NCBI GenBank assembly: GCA_029252805.1
Contig: JAQXAR010000024.1
Span: forward strand, 1 to 64,000
Direction: 5' to 3'
Origin: Rickettsiales bacterium
GTDB taxonomy: Bacteria; Pseudomonadota; Alphaproteobacteria; Rickettsiales; JALZUV01
DNA length: 64,000 nucleotides
Below are positions 24,574-33,566 of this stretch, in pieces. A program made the position numbers and the translations under genes. The stretch's first letter is position 1. The number at the start of each line of letters is the position of its first letter. Under the pieces are notes generated by a model. The model saw nothing but the letters and a program-made list of their open reading frames with translations, searched no databases and had not been told where the DNA came from.

Positions 24574-24658
24574 GCCCTCGTTGTTAAGGTGCAAAAACCT
24601 AGCGTGCAAGGCTTACTTACCTCTTGAGCGAAGCTGCGTAGCCGTTATACCTGCCATT

Positions 24659-25231
24659 ATGTCTGATATTGTTTATAGTATAGTTACCGATAAAGCCTTA
24701 CCGGAACGCCGAATTATTGCCGTACTCGTTGAAAATGAGTTTGGGGTGCTTGCGCGCGTGGTCGGATTGTTCTCGGGCCGTGGTTATAATATTGATTCAC
24801 TCACCGTGGCTGAGGTGGATGAGGCGCGTAATATCTCGCGTATTACCGTGGTCGTGACAGGTTCGGAAAAGAAAATTACACAGATTAAGTCATTGCTTGA
24901 TCGTATGGTGCCGGTGTTGGCCGTGCATGATCTTTCGATCGAAGGGCCGCATGTAGAGCGTGAACTCGCCTTGATGAAAATCACCGGTGAGGGGCAAAAC
25001 CGCGTTGAAGCGCTGCGTTTGGCCGATATTTTCCGCGCGAGTGTGGTGGATTCTACGACGGAATCTTTTGTATTTGAAATGACCGGCGCTTCGGCCAAGA
25101 TTGATGCATTTCTTGATCTAATGCGTCCCTTAGGCTTGGTCGAAACCTCGCGCACGGGGGTGGTGGCAATCGCCCGGGGTAAAGAGGGTATCATCGAAGG
25201 TCGCCGTCTCGTGACTGAACTGCGCCAGTAG
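24659..25231 (+). CDS. ilvN: Acetolactate synthase small (regulatory) subunit
   Basis: Regulatory subunit of the first common enzyme of branched-chain amino acid synthesis. It confers valine feedback control. The N-terminal ACT domain (IIAVLVENEFGVLARVVGLF then SGRGYNIDSLTV) and the C-terminal ALS_ss_C domain are complete, for 190 residues. ATG 24659 gives the family N-terminus; an upstream in-frame ATG at 24572 lies inside the ubiD region and is rejected. The large subunit IlvB is not adjacent, which is unusual because ilvB and ilvN are normally coupled. thrC follows after 7 bases, so this is an amino-acid operon. Confidence 0.93.
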   Translation: MSDIVYSIVTDKALPERRIIAVLVENEFGVLARVVGLFSGRGYNIDSLTVAEVDEARNISRITVVVTGSEKKITQIKSLLDRMVPVLAVHDLSIEGPHVERELALMKITGEGQNRVEALRLADIFRASVVDSTTESFVFEMTGASAKIDAFLDLMRPLGLVETSRTGVVAIARGKEGIIEGRRLVTELRQ

Positions 25232-25238
25232 CTCCCCC

Positions 25239-26618
25239 ATGCCTATCATTTATCAATCGACGCGTGGGCAATCGCCTGAACTTTCATTTAAAGAAGTCGT
25301 ACTTGCGGGGCTTGCGCCGGATGGCGGGCTTTATGTGCCGAAAACGTTGCCGCATTTCTCGAAAGAGAAAATTGCGAGTTGGAAAGGCTTGGATTATCCA
25401 AGCCTAGCCGCAGAGATTCTCGCGCCCTTCTGCGATGATATTGATATTAAGCGTCTGACCCAAGCGGCTTACAGCACGTTCCGCCACGAAGAGACGGCGC
25501 CTTTGACAAAGCTGGCGGAGGGGCATTATCTGTTGGAGCTGTTCCATGGCCCGACCCTGGCGTTTAAAGATTTTGCGCTACAGCTTTTGGGGCATTTATT
25601 TGACGAATTACTCGCGGAAAAAGGTGAGCATGCGACGATTTTGGGTGCCACTTCGGGCGATACGGGATCGGCGGCGATTGCCGGTTGTCGGGGGCGTAAG
25701 AATATGGATATTTATATCCTGCACCCTAAAGGCCGCGTGTCAGATGTGCAGCGCCGCCAGATGACGACGGTATTGGATAGCAATGTGCATAATATCGCAG
25801 TGGAAGGCAGTTTCGATGATTGCCAGCGGATCGTCAAAGAGTTGTTTACCGATGCAGAATTTCGTCAAAAGCAGCGCTTAACGGCGGTGAATTCGATCAA
25901 TTGGGCGCGAATTATGGCGCAGATCGTATATTACTTTTACGCCTCGCTAAAATTAGGCGGGCCTGAGCAAGCGGTGAGTTTCTCTGTTCCGACCGGGAAT
26001 TTTGGTGATATTTATGCGGGCTATCTCGCCAAGCGTATGGGGCTGCCGGTGGATACGCTGATGATTGCCTCAAACCGCAATGATATTCTCACACGCTGCT
26101 TTGAGACCGGCGAATATAAGGTCGATGGAGCCACTCCAAGCCTGAGCCCAAGTATGGATATTCAAATTTCCAGCAATTTTGAACGTTTATTGTTCGAATA
26201 TGTGGATGCCGATGCGGAGGCGCTTCGCCAAATGATGGCTGATTTAAAGGAAACGGGCAGCTTTACGTTACCGCAAGCGGCGCATCAGCGCTTACAGGCT
26301 AATTTTAAGGCCGCCCGCGTGGATGACGCGCAAACCTTGGCTGAAATTCAAGAGATTTATGAGAAAACTGGCGAAATTCTCGATCCGCATAGTGCGGTGG
26401 GCACCAAATCAGCCGTAAAAGTACAGAAACCGGGCATTCCCATGGTGACTCTGGCAACGGCACACCCGGCTAAGTTCCCCGATGCGGTTAAGGAAGCCAT
26501 CGCACTAACGCCTGATTTACCGCCTCATATGGCTGATCTCTACGAAAAAGAGGAGCGAATGGTGATTCTGAGCGCTAAATCACACGAAATAAAGCATTTT
26601 ATTGAAAATTCTGCCTAA
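25239..26618 (+). CDS. thrC: Threonine synthase
   Basis: Pyridoxal-phosphate enzyme converting O-phospho-L-homoserine to L-threonine, 459 residues, of the long class found in alphaproteobacteria and fungi. The PLP lysine is Lys110 in GPTLAFKDFALQLLG. The phosphate-binding GATSGDTGSAA and the SVPTGNFGDIYAGY segment are intact. It probably shares a transcript with ilvN, 7 bases upstream. Together with tdh at 17827 the window holds both the last step of threonine synthesis and the first step of its breakdown. Confidence 0.96.
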   Translation: MPIIYQSTRGQSPELSFKEVVLAGLAPDGGLYVPKTLPHFSKEKIASWKGLDYPSLAAEILAPFCDDIDIKRLTQAAYSTFRHEETAPLTKLAEGHYLLELFHGPTLAFKDFALQLLGHLFDELLAEKGEHATILGATSGDTGSAAIAGCRGRKNMDIYILHPKGRVSDVQRRQMTTVLDSNVHNIAVEGSFDDCQRIVKELFTDAEFRQKQRLTAVNSINWARIMAQIVYYFYASLKLGGPEQAVSFSVPTGNFGDIYAGYLAKRMGLPVDTLMIASNRNDILTRCFETGEYKVDGATPSLSPSMDIQISSNFERLLFEYVDADAEALRQMMADLKETGSFTLPQAAHQRLQANFKAARVDDAQTLAEIQEIYEKTGEILDPHSAVGTKSAVKVQKPGIPMVTLATAHPAKFPDAVKEAIALTPDLPPHMADLYEKEERMVILSAKSHEIKHFIENSA

Positions 26619-26677
26619 CGTTCATCAAATTGAAACATTTCTTCCGTACACTGATTGTAGAAAGGTTTTAGGACGAT

Positions 26678-28123
26678 ATGAGCATGTTTGAAGATATAAT
26701 GGGTTTTTTACCCGGCGGCGACAGTTTAATGGATATAGGAGGTTTCCTATCAGGTGACAAAACTGGCATCCAAACAATGGCCGGTATGGTCGGCAACGGT
26801 GCGTGGTATGGGCAATTACTTTTCCCGTCCGCTGCCAATAAAGCAAAAAACGTTGCAAAGTTAGTCGATCTCTTCGGTGATGGATTCCAACGCGAAGATC
26901 TTGACGATTTAGGCGGTATTGTTGCCGATGGTTTTGTCGCGCATTTTGGTACTGCAATCTTTGGTGATAGCCATATGGGTAAATTAATGGCCGTAGGTGC
27001 TGGTGCTCTTGTAAGTATGCTCGTTGAGAACCTATTGCATGAATTCGCACATATAAGCCCCGAAGCGTCTGAAGAAGCAATGAGAACGGCTGGAGATAAG
27101 GCCATTGCGAAAACAATGAAAGATACAGCCGATCTAACCCGTACGCCTGAACAGATGGCGACGTGGGAAAAACACAATTTAACAATTGATATGAGCGCAG
27201 AAGATCATAAAAAAGAATGGGTTGCGGATTATGTGCGCGATCATAAGCAAGAATATCAAGTGGATACGACGGGTGGTGGTTTTAAACTTATTGATTCGCA
27301 ATTAAAGCTTGCTGCTGAACAAGACGCGGCTGCAAAATATGCTGAAACCTTTGCGACGCAAAGCAGCTTCCAGCGTGTGATGACCAAAGATGAATATACT
27401 AAAGCAGGTCTTGAGCGATTAGGTGTCTATGAAGAACTGGATGCGGAGGGCAACGTCACTAACAAAGCGGAAATCGCCAAAGATACAAAATTCTTACAGG
27501 AAGAATATGCTCAGAAACTGACTCTGGCGCGCGCGGAAGTGCTAGCAAACGGCGTGGTGGCTGATCCCGCCAAGGCTAAAGCGAAACCAGTTGCGAACCC
27601 GAAGGTAACAACAAGTGGAGTAGATCCGAAGGGCGTTGCAGGTGCTGCGGTGGTTGCGGGGGCTGCAGGCGCGAATGCGAACACGAATGCGAACACGAAT
27701 GGGAACACGACTGTCACTGTAACGAATACCCCAAAAACAAAAGCACAAGAAGCTGCCGATGAGGTGATCAGGAACGTTAAGAAAAACTCAGAGGCGATTC
27801 TTCTAGAAAAGAAGGCAGACGTAAAAGCAAAAGAAGCGGATATCCCGGAGGTTACGCCAGCACCAACTGAAAAGCAGCGCACCGAAGACGCCTTTGATGG
27901 TTGGGTTATGGATGATGGAAGTAAGGGCGGTCCAAGTAAGGATAATAATCAATTGCCAGTTGAAAGTGAATATAATTTCTTGCTGTCTCCAGATGAAGCA
28001 GTGGAAACTAATTCAGATGTCGTAGCGAATTTTGGAAATAAGCTGAAAAAAGTCACTGAGGAAGCTCAGAATATTAATTTTGTGCTTGAGCGTCGTCCTA
28101 AGGGCCAGATTGCGTTGACATAA
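26678..28123 (+). CDS. Large protein of unknown function, first of a three-gene set
   Basis: I do not recognise this 481-residue protein. The N-terminal third is glycine-rich with amphipathic segments (for example MGKLMAVGAGALVSMLVENL at about 101-120) but no classical signal peptide. The middle is helical and charged. Residues about 305-350 form a low-complexity linker of A, G, N and T, coded by a 12-bp tandem DNA repeat near 27671-27710. The C-terminus is acidic and ends around NINFVLERRPKGQIALT. It starts a chain with the next two genes (2-base and 44-base gaps). It could be a secreted or surface protein using a non-classical export route; this is inference. Confidence 0.75.
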   Translation: MSMFEDIMGFLPGGDSLMDIGGFLSGDKTGIQTMAGMVGNGAWYGQLLFPSAANKAKNVAKLVDLFGDGFQREDLDDLGGIVADGFVAHFGTAIFGDSHMGKLMAVGAGALVSMLVENLLHEFAHISPEASEEAMRTAGDKAIAKTMKDTADLTRTPEQMATWEKHNLTIDMSAEDHKKEWVADYVRDHKQEYQVDTTGGGFKLIDSQLKLAAEQDAAAKYAETFATQSSFQRVMTKDEYTKAGLERLGVYEELDAEGNVTNKAEIAKDTKFLQEEYAQKLTLARAEVLANGVVADPAKAKAKPVANPKVTTSGVDPKGVAGAAVVAGAAGANANTNANTNGNTTVTVTNTPKTKAQEAADEVIRNVKKNSEAILLEKKADVKAKEADIPEVTPAPTEKQRTEDAFDGWVMDDGSKGGPSKDNNQLPVESEYNFLLSPDEAVETNSDVVANFGNKLKKVTEEAQNINFVLERRPKGQIALT

Positions 28124-28125
28124 GC

Positions 28126-29217
28126 ATGGTTGATTCACAAACAGCAGAGCAAGGTAAAAAGACGTCGGAAGCGGCGGGAAGCTTTTTTACTACGGTTTTT
28201 ACCACTTGGGGAAAAGCTTCAAAAGGTGTTTTGAGAAACAAGAAAACGCGTGATAACGTTTATAAAGTCTTAGAGGATTCAGAATTATTAACCGCTTTTC
28301 TTGGCCCTAAAATTGCCGGTGCCGCTGATACTGTAAAGATGTTTTTGGGAACAGATACAGATGCGATCCTCGCAGAGGGCGGAATCACAGGTAAAACAGG
28401 TGCGAAGCTACTAAATGATGGTGCTACCGCGGGAAGTAAACAGTTCGGTTACTATGTCGCTAGAAATTATTTAGGTCTGAAAGATCCAGCAATGGCAGAG
28501 CGTGTTGGCGGTATGATTGGCACCATGGTCGGCGGGCATATCTCTAAGATGATTTTCAACAAATTAGGGATTCCTGATTCGAAAAAAGATGAAATAATTG
28601 CTGATACAGCTGTAGAAACGGCTCCAACAGCAGAAACGACTCCAACAGCAGAAGAGATTGGTAAAGCGGCAGTTGCAAAACATATAGCGGATGAAGAAGC
28701 AAAAGAAGCAGAAGCAAAAGCAAAAGAAGAAGTGGTAGCAAAAGAAGAAGCACATGAAAAATTGAAGAAAACGCTGACTGCTAGAGAGAAAACCATTTCG
28801 GAGCTTCGGGTGCAGGTGGCCTCATTAAATGAAGAAGCTGTAGCGCAACAAAAAAAACCAGTGGGAGAGGTTGCTGATCCCCTGCAAGCCTTTGGTGGCT
28901 ATACTACGAATAGTAGTGGTGACAATCCTGATGTGAATATAGTGTTTGAGGAGAACGAGACGAAGACCCTCGATGCCGATGGTGATACAAAGGCGTATCA
29001 GGCGAAAAACACAAATAGTACAGACAACGTAATGGGGAAGCTGTTTGAAAGTAGTGGTTTAACAAACTCAATGGGTAATTTAGCATTTAATTACGAAACA
29101 ACAACAACCGATGCCCTTTTTACGCATGCTGGTTCGGAAGGAAAGACATCTGATAGGGTGGAAGTCATCATCGATGGAAGTGCCGTTGGTAAACAGTCGG
29201 GCATCCGCAGAGATTAA
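28126..29217 (+). CDS. Protein of unknown function, second of a three-gene set
   Basis: A 363-residue protein I do not recognise. It resembles the preceding one in plan. A glycine/alanine-rich N-terminal half includes a hydrophobic hairpin (VGGMIGTMVGGHISKMI, about 126-142). A long E/A/K-rich coiled region follows (about 165-245, low complexity in DNA). The polar C-terminal part has PDVNIVFEENETK, echoing NINFVLE in the first protein. No signal peptide is present. It begins 2 bases after the previous stop, so the pair is translated together and its products probably interact. Confidence 0.75.
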   Translation: MVDSQTAEQGKKTSEAAGSFFTTVFTTWGKASKGVLRNKKTRDNVYKVLEDSELLTAFLGPKIAGAADTVKMFLGTDTDAILAEGGITGKTGAKLLNDGATAGSKQFGYYVARNYLGLKDPAMAERVGGMIGTMVGGHISKMIFNKLGIPDSKKDEIIADTAVETAPTAETTPTAEEIGKAAVAKHIADEEAKEAEAKAKEEVVAKEEAHEKLKKTLTAREKTISELRVQVASLNEEAVAQQKKPVGEVADPLQAFGGYTTNSSGDNPDVNIVFEENETKTLDADGDTKAYQAKNTNSTDNVMGKLFESSGLTNSMGNLAFNYETTTTDALFTHAGSEGKTSDRVEVIIDGSAVGKQSGIRRD

Positions 29218-29261
29218 CTTCCGTTCAGTAGGGCGGATATTGAAAAGAGAGAGAAGAGAAA

Positions 29262-29879
29262 ATGACTGATGGATTCGTAGCGGGTATGTTGAAGGAATCA
29301 TTTCCAGTGGTGGGTAACATCATGGAACTGAAAGACACGGTTGCTGATTTTAGAGAAAAAGGGGTGGTGAATTCTGGTATTCGTGCGGGTTTAAATTGTG
29401 TCCCTAATGGACCGTTGACTCTGTGGGCTGAAGGGCTGACTCGTGCGACAAATGGCAAAGGGTGGGAAGAAACTATTGCAGATGCGATTGCCGGTGACGG
29501 CTCGAAAAAGCAGTCGGACGCAAAAGAAGTCGAACTGTCGATAGACGAACGTGAAAATGTACTTGAAATGGCCACGGAAACGGCCAGATATATGGAAGTT
29601 CCAAGCGAAATGGCTGATGCAATTAATACGAGCCTCAAAAAGATCGATAAAATCAAAAATCCTGAAAAGCAGGCGGCAACGAGAGATGCTTATTTCACCT
29701 TAATTGAACTGCAGGTGAAGATGGAAATTGGTGAAGATGGTAAGGTCACAAGCAAGGAAGCTCAAATGGCTGCCGCTGTTGGAGAAGAATTAAAGAAGGC
29801 GGGCTATGCTCCTGTACCAGAAAATACCGAAGCCGGTTTACAAAGGAATGGCGGAGGCGTTAAAGGCAAGGGTGCCTAA
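29262..29879 (+). CDS. Protein of unknown function, third of a three-gene set
   Basis: A 205-residue protein of unknown family. The N-terminal 60 residues (MTDGFVAGMLKESFPVVGNI onward) are mildly hydrophobic and glycine-containing. The rest is helical and charged, with an ERENVLEMATETARYMEVPS segment. It ends in a glycine/lysine tail. It lies 44 bases after the second protein of the set with a good ribosome site (GAGAAGAGA). No catalytic motif is visible. Its position suggests it belongs to the same complex or export unit as the two preceding proteins. Confidence 0.7.
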   Translation: MTDGFVAGMLKESFPVVGNIMELKDTVADFREKGVVNSGIRAGLNCVPNGPLTLWAEGLTRATNGKGWEETIADAIAGDGSKKQSDAKEVELSIDERENVLEMATETARYMEVPSEMADAINTSLKKIDKIKNPEKQAATRDAYFTLIELQVKMEIGEDGKVTSKEAQMAAAVGEELKKAGYAPVPENTEAGLQRNGGGVKGKGA

Positions 29880-29925
29880 AACTCCACGCTTGCCCAAAAC
29901 ACCCTAACCGATTATACCCCGCCAC

Positions 29926-31029
29926 ATGGGATTTAATTGTGGAATTGTTGGCCTACCGAATGTAGGCAAATCAACTTTATTTAACGCGTTATTGCAGACG
30001 GCTCAGGCCGAGGCTGCGAATTATCCATTCTGTACGATCGAGCCGAATGTTGGCCGTGTGGCCGTGCCGGACCCGCGTCTTGATGCGCTGGCCGAAATCG
30101 TGAAGCCGCAAGCCGTGCTGCCGACCCACCTTGAATTTGTCGATATTGCTGGCCTCGTCAAAGGCGCGAGTCAAGGCGAGGGCTTGGGCAATCAGTTCCT
30201 CGGGCATATTCGTGGTGTCGATGCGATTGGCTTTGTGCTGCGCTGCTTCGAAGATGATGATATCACGCATGTCGAAGGCTCGGTTGATCCGATCCGCGAT
30301 GCTGAGATCATCGAAACAGAGCTGGTGCTCGCCGATTTAGAGTCGATTGAGAAACGCACTTATGCGTTGGAAAAACGTGCGCGAGGCCAAGATAAAGAGG
30401 CTAAAGCGCTGCTGCCGATCGTGCAGAAAATGCATGAACATCTAGCTGAGGGTAACCCGGCGCGCTTGCTTATTCCCACGGATGCGGATGATCTAAAACT
30501 CTTCCATAGTTTGCAGCTTCTCACCGCTAAGCCGATTCTTTATATCGCCAATGTGGAAGAAGAGGCCGCCGCGAACGGTAATGCGCATTCTGCCAAGGTC
30601 GAAGAATATGCCAAGCAGCATAACGCGCCGTGTATCCTCATTTCTGCCGCGATTGAGGCGGAGCTCTCCAGTCTTGATTCGGAAGAGGAAAAACTAGAAT
30701 TTCTGGCCGATTTAGGGCTAGCGGAATCCGGCCTTGCGAAAATTATTCGTTCAGGTTACGCGCTGCTGGCACAGCAAACCTTCTTTACGGCAGGCGTGAA
30801 AGAAGTGCGTGCTTGGACGGTGAGAACCGGTGCGACGGCGCCTAACGCTGCCGGCGTTATCCATACCGATTTTGAGCGCGGATTTATCCGCGCCGAAGTC
30901 ACTGCTTATGACGATTATATCGCCTGTAAGGGCGAACAAGGTGCCAAAGAAGCGGGTAAGCTCCGCCTAGAGGGCAAAGAGTATGTCTTAGCCGATGGCG
31001 ACGTCGTGCATTTCAGGTTCAACGTTTAG
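29926..31029 (+). CDS. ychF: Ribosome-binding ATPase YchF
   Basis: Obg-related P-loop ATPase of 367 residues that binds ribosomes and responds to oxidative stress. The nucleotide-binding motifs are GLPNVGKST (residues 8-16), DIAGLVKGAS and the unusual NVEE in place of NKxD, which gives ATP preference in this family. The C-terminal TGS-like domain ends VLADGDVVHFRFNV. It stands alone after the three-gene unknown set and is followed by a dispersed repeat. Confidence 0.96.
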   Translation: MGFNCGIVGLPNVGKSTLFNALLQTAQAEAANYPFCTIEPNVGRVAVPDPRLDALAEIVKPQAVLPTHLEFVDIAGLVKGASQGEGLGNQFLGHIRGVDAIGFVLRCFEDDDITHVEGSVDPIRDAEIIETELVLADLESIEKRTYALEKRARGQDKEAKALLPIVQKMHEHLAEGNPARLLIPTDADDLKLFHSLQLLTAKPILYIANVEEEAAANGNAHSAKVEEYAKQHNAPCILISAAIEAELSSLDSEEEKLEFLADLGLAESGLAKIIRSGYALLAQQTFFTAGVKEVRAWTVRTGATAPNAAGVIHTDFERGFIRAEVTAYDDYIACKGEQGAKEAGKLRLEGKEYVLADGDVVHFRFNV

Positions 31030-31067
31030 TTTAGTCTTTAATTGTTTCTCCTCTGCGTGCCTGCTAT

Positions 31068-31104
31068 CGCGGGCTGATAGCTCACTCGGTCTACTGATCT
31101 CGCT
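31068..31104. repeat. Dispersed repeat (family 2), intergenic copy
   Basis: A 37-base core matching the insertion inside ubiD (24363-24399) with no length difference. Here it lies between ychF and the flavoprotein gene, where it does no harm. Confidence 0.65.
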
Positions 31105-31149
31105 TTTTTATGATTGCTCCCTAAGGGCTAACCGTTTAAACATTTTTGC

Positions 31150-32160
31150 ATGATAAAACATGAAACAGATATTTGTATTATTGGTGCGGGGCCGGTTGGG
31201 CTTTTTGCCATTTTTGAAGCGGGCATGTTGAAGATGCGTACCCATGTGGTCGATACGCTGGATATGATTGGCGGGCAATGTGCCGCGCTCTATCCAGAAA
31301 AACCGATTTACGATATTGCGGCGCACGCCTCCATCACCGGCCAAGGTCTGACGGATGAGTTGGCGAAACAAGCCGAGCCGTTTGATCCGGTTTATCATCT
31401 GGGCCAGCAAGTGGTGAAGGTGGATAAACAAGGCGAGGGCTTTGTGGTTGAAACCTCCAAAGGCACGCAAATTAGCTGTAAGGGCATTATTATTGCGGCA
31501 GGCGCAGGCGCCTTTGGCCCGAACCGTCCGCCCCTCGAAGGGCTGGAAGCTTACGAGGGTAGTAGCGTGTTTTACATGGTCGCCAAGCGCGAAGAGTTTC
31601 GTGATAAGCGTATTGTAATTGCGGGTGGGGGAGACTCTGCGGTGGATTGGGCCTTGTCGCTGGCGGATTTGGCCGAGCATATTTATTTTGTACATCGCCG
31701 TCCAAAATTCCGTGCTGCGCCGGATTCGGTTGAAAAACTGCATGCGTTGGCAGAGGCTGGTAAGATCGAATTGGTGGTGCCGTATCAGTTAGATTCTCTG
31801 CAAGGTGATAATGGGCAACTTACCGGAGTTGGCGTGAAGACACTGGCCGGTGAAACACGGATGTTGGAGGCGGATACGATGCTGCCATTCTTTGGCCTAT
31901 CGATGAATTTAGGGCCGATTGCTGAATGGGGTTTGAACCTGAATATGAGCCATATTGAAGTGCAGGATCCAACGACTCTGGCGACCAATGTCGAGGGTAT
32001 CCACGCGATTGGTGATATTGTGACTTATCCGAATAAATTAAAATTGATTGCCTGCGGCTTCTCTGAAGCGGCGATGGCCTGCCATGCGCTCTATAAGCGG
32101 GTGCATCCCGATGTGGCCCTGCATTTCGAATATTCGACCAGCAAGGGCGTGCCTGCATAA
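31150..32160 (+). CDS. Ferredoxin/flavodoxin-NADP+ reductase, thioredoxin-reductase-like type
   Basis: A 336-residue flavoprotein with two Rossmann folds: FAD-binding GAGPVGLF (12-19) and NADPH-binding GGGDSAVDWAL (about 158-168). The CxxC redox pair of thioredoxin reductase is absent. The C-terminal extension and the FAD-contacting GIHAIGDIVTYPNKLKLI match the TrxR-like FNR class, which reduces ferredoxin with NADPH. It likely supports iron-sulfur or oxidative-stress metabolism. It is a single gene followed by a long hairpin. Confidence 0.9.
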   Translation: MIKHETDICIIGAGPVGLFAIFEAGMLKMRTHVVDTLDMIGGQCAALYPEKPIYDIAAHASITGQGLTDELAKQAEPFDPVYHLGQQVVKVDKQGEGFVVETSKGTQISCKGIIIAAGAGAFGPNRPPLEGLEAYEGSSVFYMVAKREEFRDKRIVIAGGGDSAVDWALSLADLAEHIYFVHRRPKFRAAPDSVEKLHALAEAGKIELVVPYQLDSLQGDNGQLTGVGVKTLAGETRMLEADTMLPFFGLSMNLGPIAEWGLNLNMSHIEVQDPTTLATNVEGIHAIGDIVTYPNKLKLIACGFSEAAMACHALYKRVHPDVALHFEYSTSKGVPA

Positions 32161-32164
32161 AAAA

Positions 32165-32207
32165 CTCCATAGTTTCTCAGTATTTTACTACTGAAAACGC
32201 TATGGAG
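32165..32207. terminator. Long hairpin after the flavoprotein gene
   Basis: CTCCATAG (32165-32172) pairs with CTATGGAG (32200-32207). The inner TTTCTCAGTA pairs with TACTGAAAA with small gaps, giving an arm of about 17 bp and a 6-base loop. No T run follows, so it may be a bidirectional stem or an mRNA end. Confidence 0.5.
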
Positions 32208-32236
32208 CCAATGTGTTATGTATCTCATGGTTTTTT

Positions 32237-32500
32237 CTACTCTTCAGTCTTTCGACGCGAATCGGAAAAAGGGATACTCTTCATGTGACTTTTAGCTTGT
32301 TTTGCTAAGTCGCCAGGGGTATCTTTATTTCTCTGAATTTCGTCAAAAGAGTTTTTGATGCTCATTTTCTGAATGACTTCGCGGAAGCCATATTTGGAAC
32401 TGAGTTCAAAAAATCTGAAGATTGCTTTTCTTTTAAAAAATAGAAAAAGTACAAAGAGGATTGCTGCAAATGCAATCACGTGGTTTGAAGAAAAATCCAT
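32237..32500 (-). CDS. Small single-pass membrane protein
   Basis: An 87-residue protein with one N-terminal membrane helix (about 8-24, VIAFAAILFVLFLFFKR), a basic stop-transfer, and a charged cytoplasmic region ending KTEE. No family is recognised. Upstream on its own strand lies a 120-base stretch with two crossing complementary pairs (32518-32634), which would be in its 5' leader. Its 3' end faces the long hairpin at 32165-32207. Confidence 0.6.
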   Translation of the reverse strand: MDFSSNHVIAFAAILFVLFLFFKRKAIFRFFELSSKYGFREVIQKMSIKNSFDEIQRNKDTPGDLAKQAKSHMKSIPFSDSRRKTEE

Positions 32501-32517
32501 AATGATAGGTGTATAAT

Positions 32518-32634
32518 GCTTTGGTCTGGAGTTGTAGCCAAAGAAAATTTATTTTTAGTTTAAACAAAATATTAAAAAAGACTCCAGAGTCAAAGCGTGG
32601 TTTTTGAAAAAAATAATTAAAAAAACGGCTACAA
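32518..32634. other. Two crossing inverted repeats, possible pseudoknot
   Basis: GCTTTGGTCTGGAGT (32518-32532) is complementary to ACTCCAGAGTCAAAGC (32581-32596) apart from a one-base bulge. TTGTAGCC (32532-32539) is exactly complementary to GGCTACAA (32627-32634). The order left1-left2-right1-right2 is that of an H-type pseudoknot. The spacers are AT-rich. Confidence 0.45.
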
Positions 32635-32729
32635 AATACCCTCTTAGTATACGTATTTTGTCTCATTATGGGATGACAGTTGTGTGACAATTCTTGCAAT
32701 TTCCGTGGGGAATGGGTAAGCCCGCATTC

Positions 32730-33566
32730 ATGACAGCAAAATTGATAGATGGTAAGGCGCTCGCCGCCCGTATTCGTGAAGATCTCGCAGTGGAGGTGGC
32801 TGCGATGGATGTGCAACCCAACCTCGCGGTAATTATTGTTGGCGATGATCCTGCCAGCCACGTCTATGTGCGCAATAAAGGCAAAGCGGCCGATGGCTGC
32901 GGCATTAAGTCAACGACCGATCAACTGCCGACGGAGACGACTCAGGCAGCGTTGCTTGCCCGTGTGCATGAGCTCAATGCCGATGATTCGGTACATGGCA
33001 TTTTGGTGCAATTACCGGTGCCGAAACATATTGATGCCGATGCGGTTATTAACGCGATCGCGCCGCAAAAAGATGTGGATGGGTTCCATGTGGTAAATGC
33101 CGGTAAGCTGGCCACAGGGCAGGATTCACTGGTCGCCTGTACACCGCAAGGGTGTCAGCTGATGCTGAAAACCGTGCATGAATCGCTATTGGGAATGCAT
33201 GCAGTGGTGATTGGGAAATCTAACATTGTTGGGCGTCCGATGGCGCAGCTTCTATTGAATGAAGGCTGTACGGTGACGGTGTGTCACTCTCGCACGAAAG
33301 ACGTCGCGCAAGAATGCCGTCGCGCTGATATTATCGTGGTAGCGGTAGGCCGTCCGAAAATGGTCAAAGGTGATTGGGTGAAACCGGGGGCAACGGTGAT
33401 TGATGTTGGCATCAACCGTGGCGACGATGGAAAACTTGTCGGCGATGTTGACTTCGCTGAAGCGCAGAAGGTCGCCGGTGCTATTACGCCTGTCCCGGGC
33501 GGCGTTGGCCCGATGACGATTGCGTGCTTGCTAAAGAATACGGTGAAGGCGGCGAAGAACCTTTAA
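32730..33566 (+). CDS. folD: Methylenetetrahydrofolate dehydrogenase/cyclohydrolase
   Basis: Bifunctional folate enzyme of 278 residues, interconverting methylene-, methenyl- and formyl-tetrahydrofolate with NADP+. The active site [14 protein letters not shown] contains the catalytic Lys of the Y-x-x-x-K motif. [26 protein letters not shown] and the C-terminal [14 protein letters not shown] are all family signatures. ATG 32730 ([10 protein letters not shown]) is the usual start; ATG 32712 and TTG 32694 would add residues not seen in the family. The end overlaps the convergent CDF gene by four bases. Confidence 0.95.
   Translation: MTAKLIDGKALAARIREDLAVEVAAMDVQPNLAVIIVGDDPASHVYVRNKGKAADGCGIKSTTDQLPTETTQAALLARVHELNADDSVHGILVQLPVPKHIDADAVINAIAPQKDVDGFHVVNAGKLATGQDSLVACTPQGCQLMLKTVHESLLGMHAVVIGKSNIVGRPMAQLLLNEGCTVTVCHSRTKDVAQECRRADIIVVAVGRPKMVKGDWVKPGATVIDVGINRGDDGKLVGDVDFAEAQKVAGAITPVPGGVGPMTIACLLKNTVKAAKNL

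Noticed and set aside
24610-24650. A further family-2 repeat copy before ilvN
   Set aside because: GAGCGAAGCTGCGTAGCC is only loosely similar to the 37-bp core and cannot be aligned over its length.
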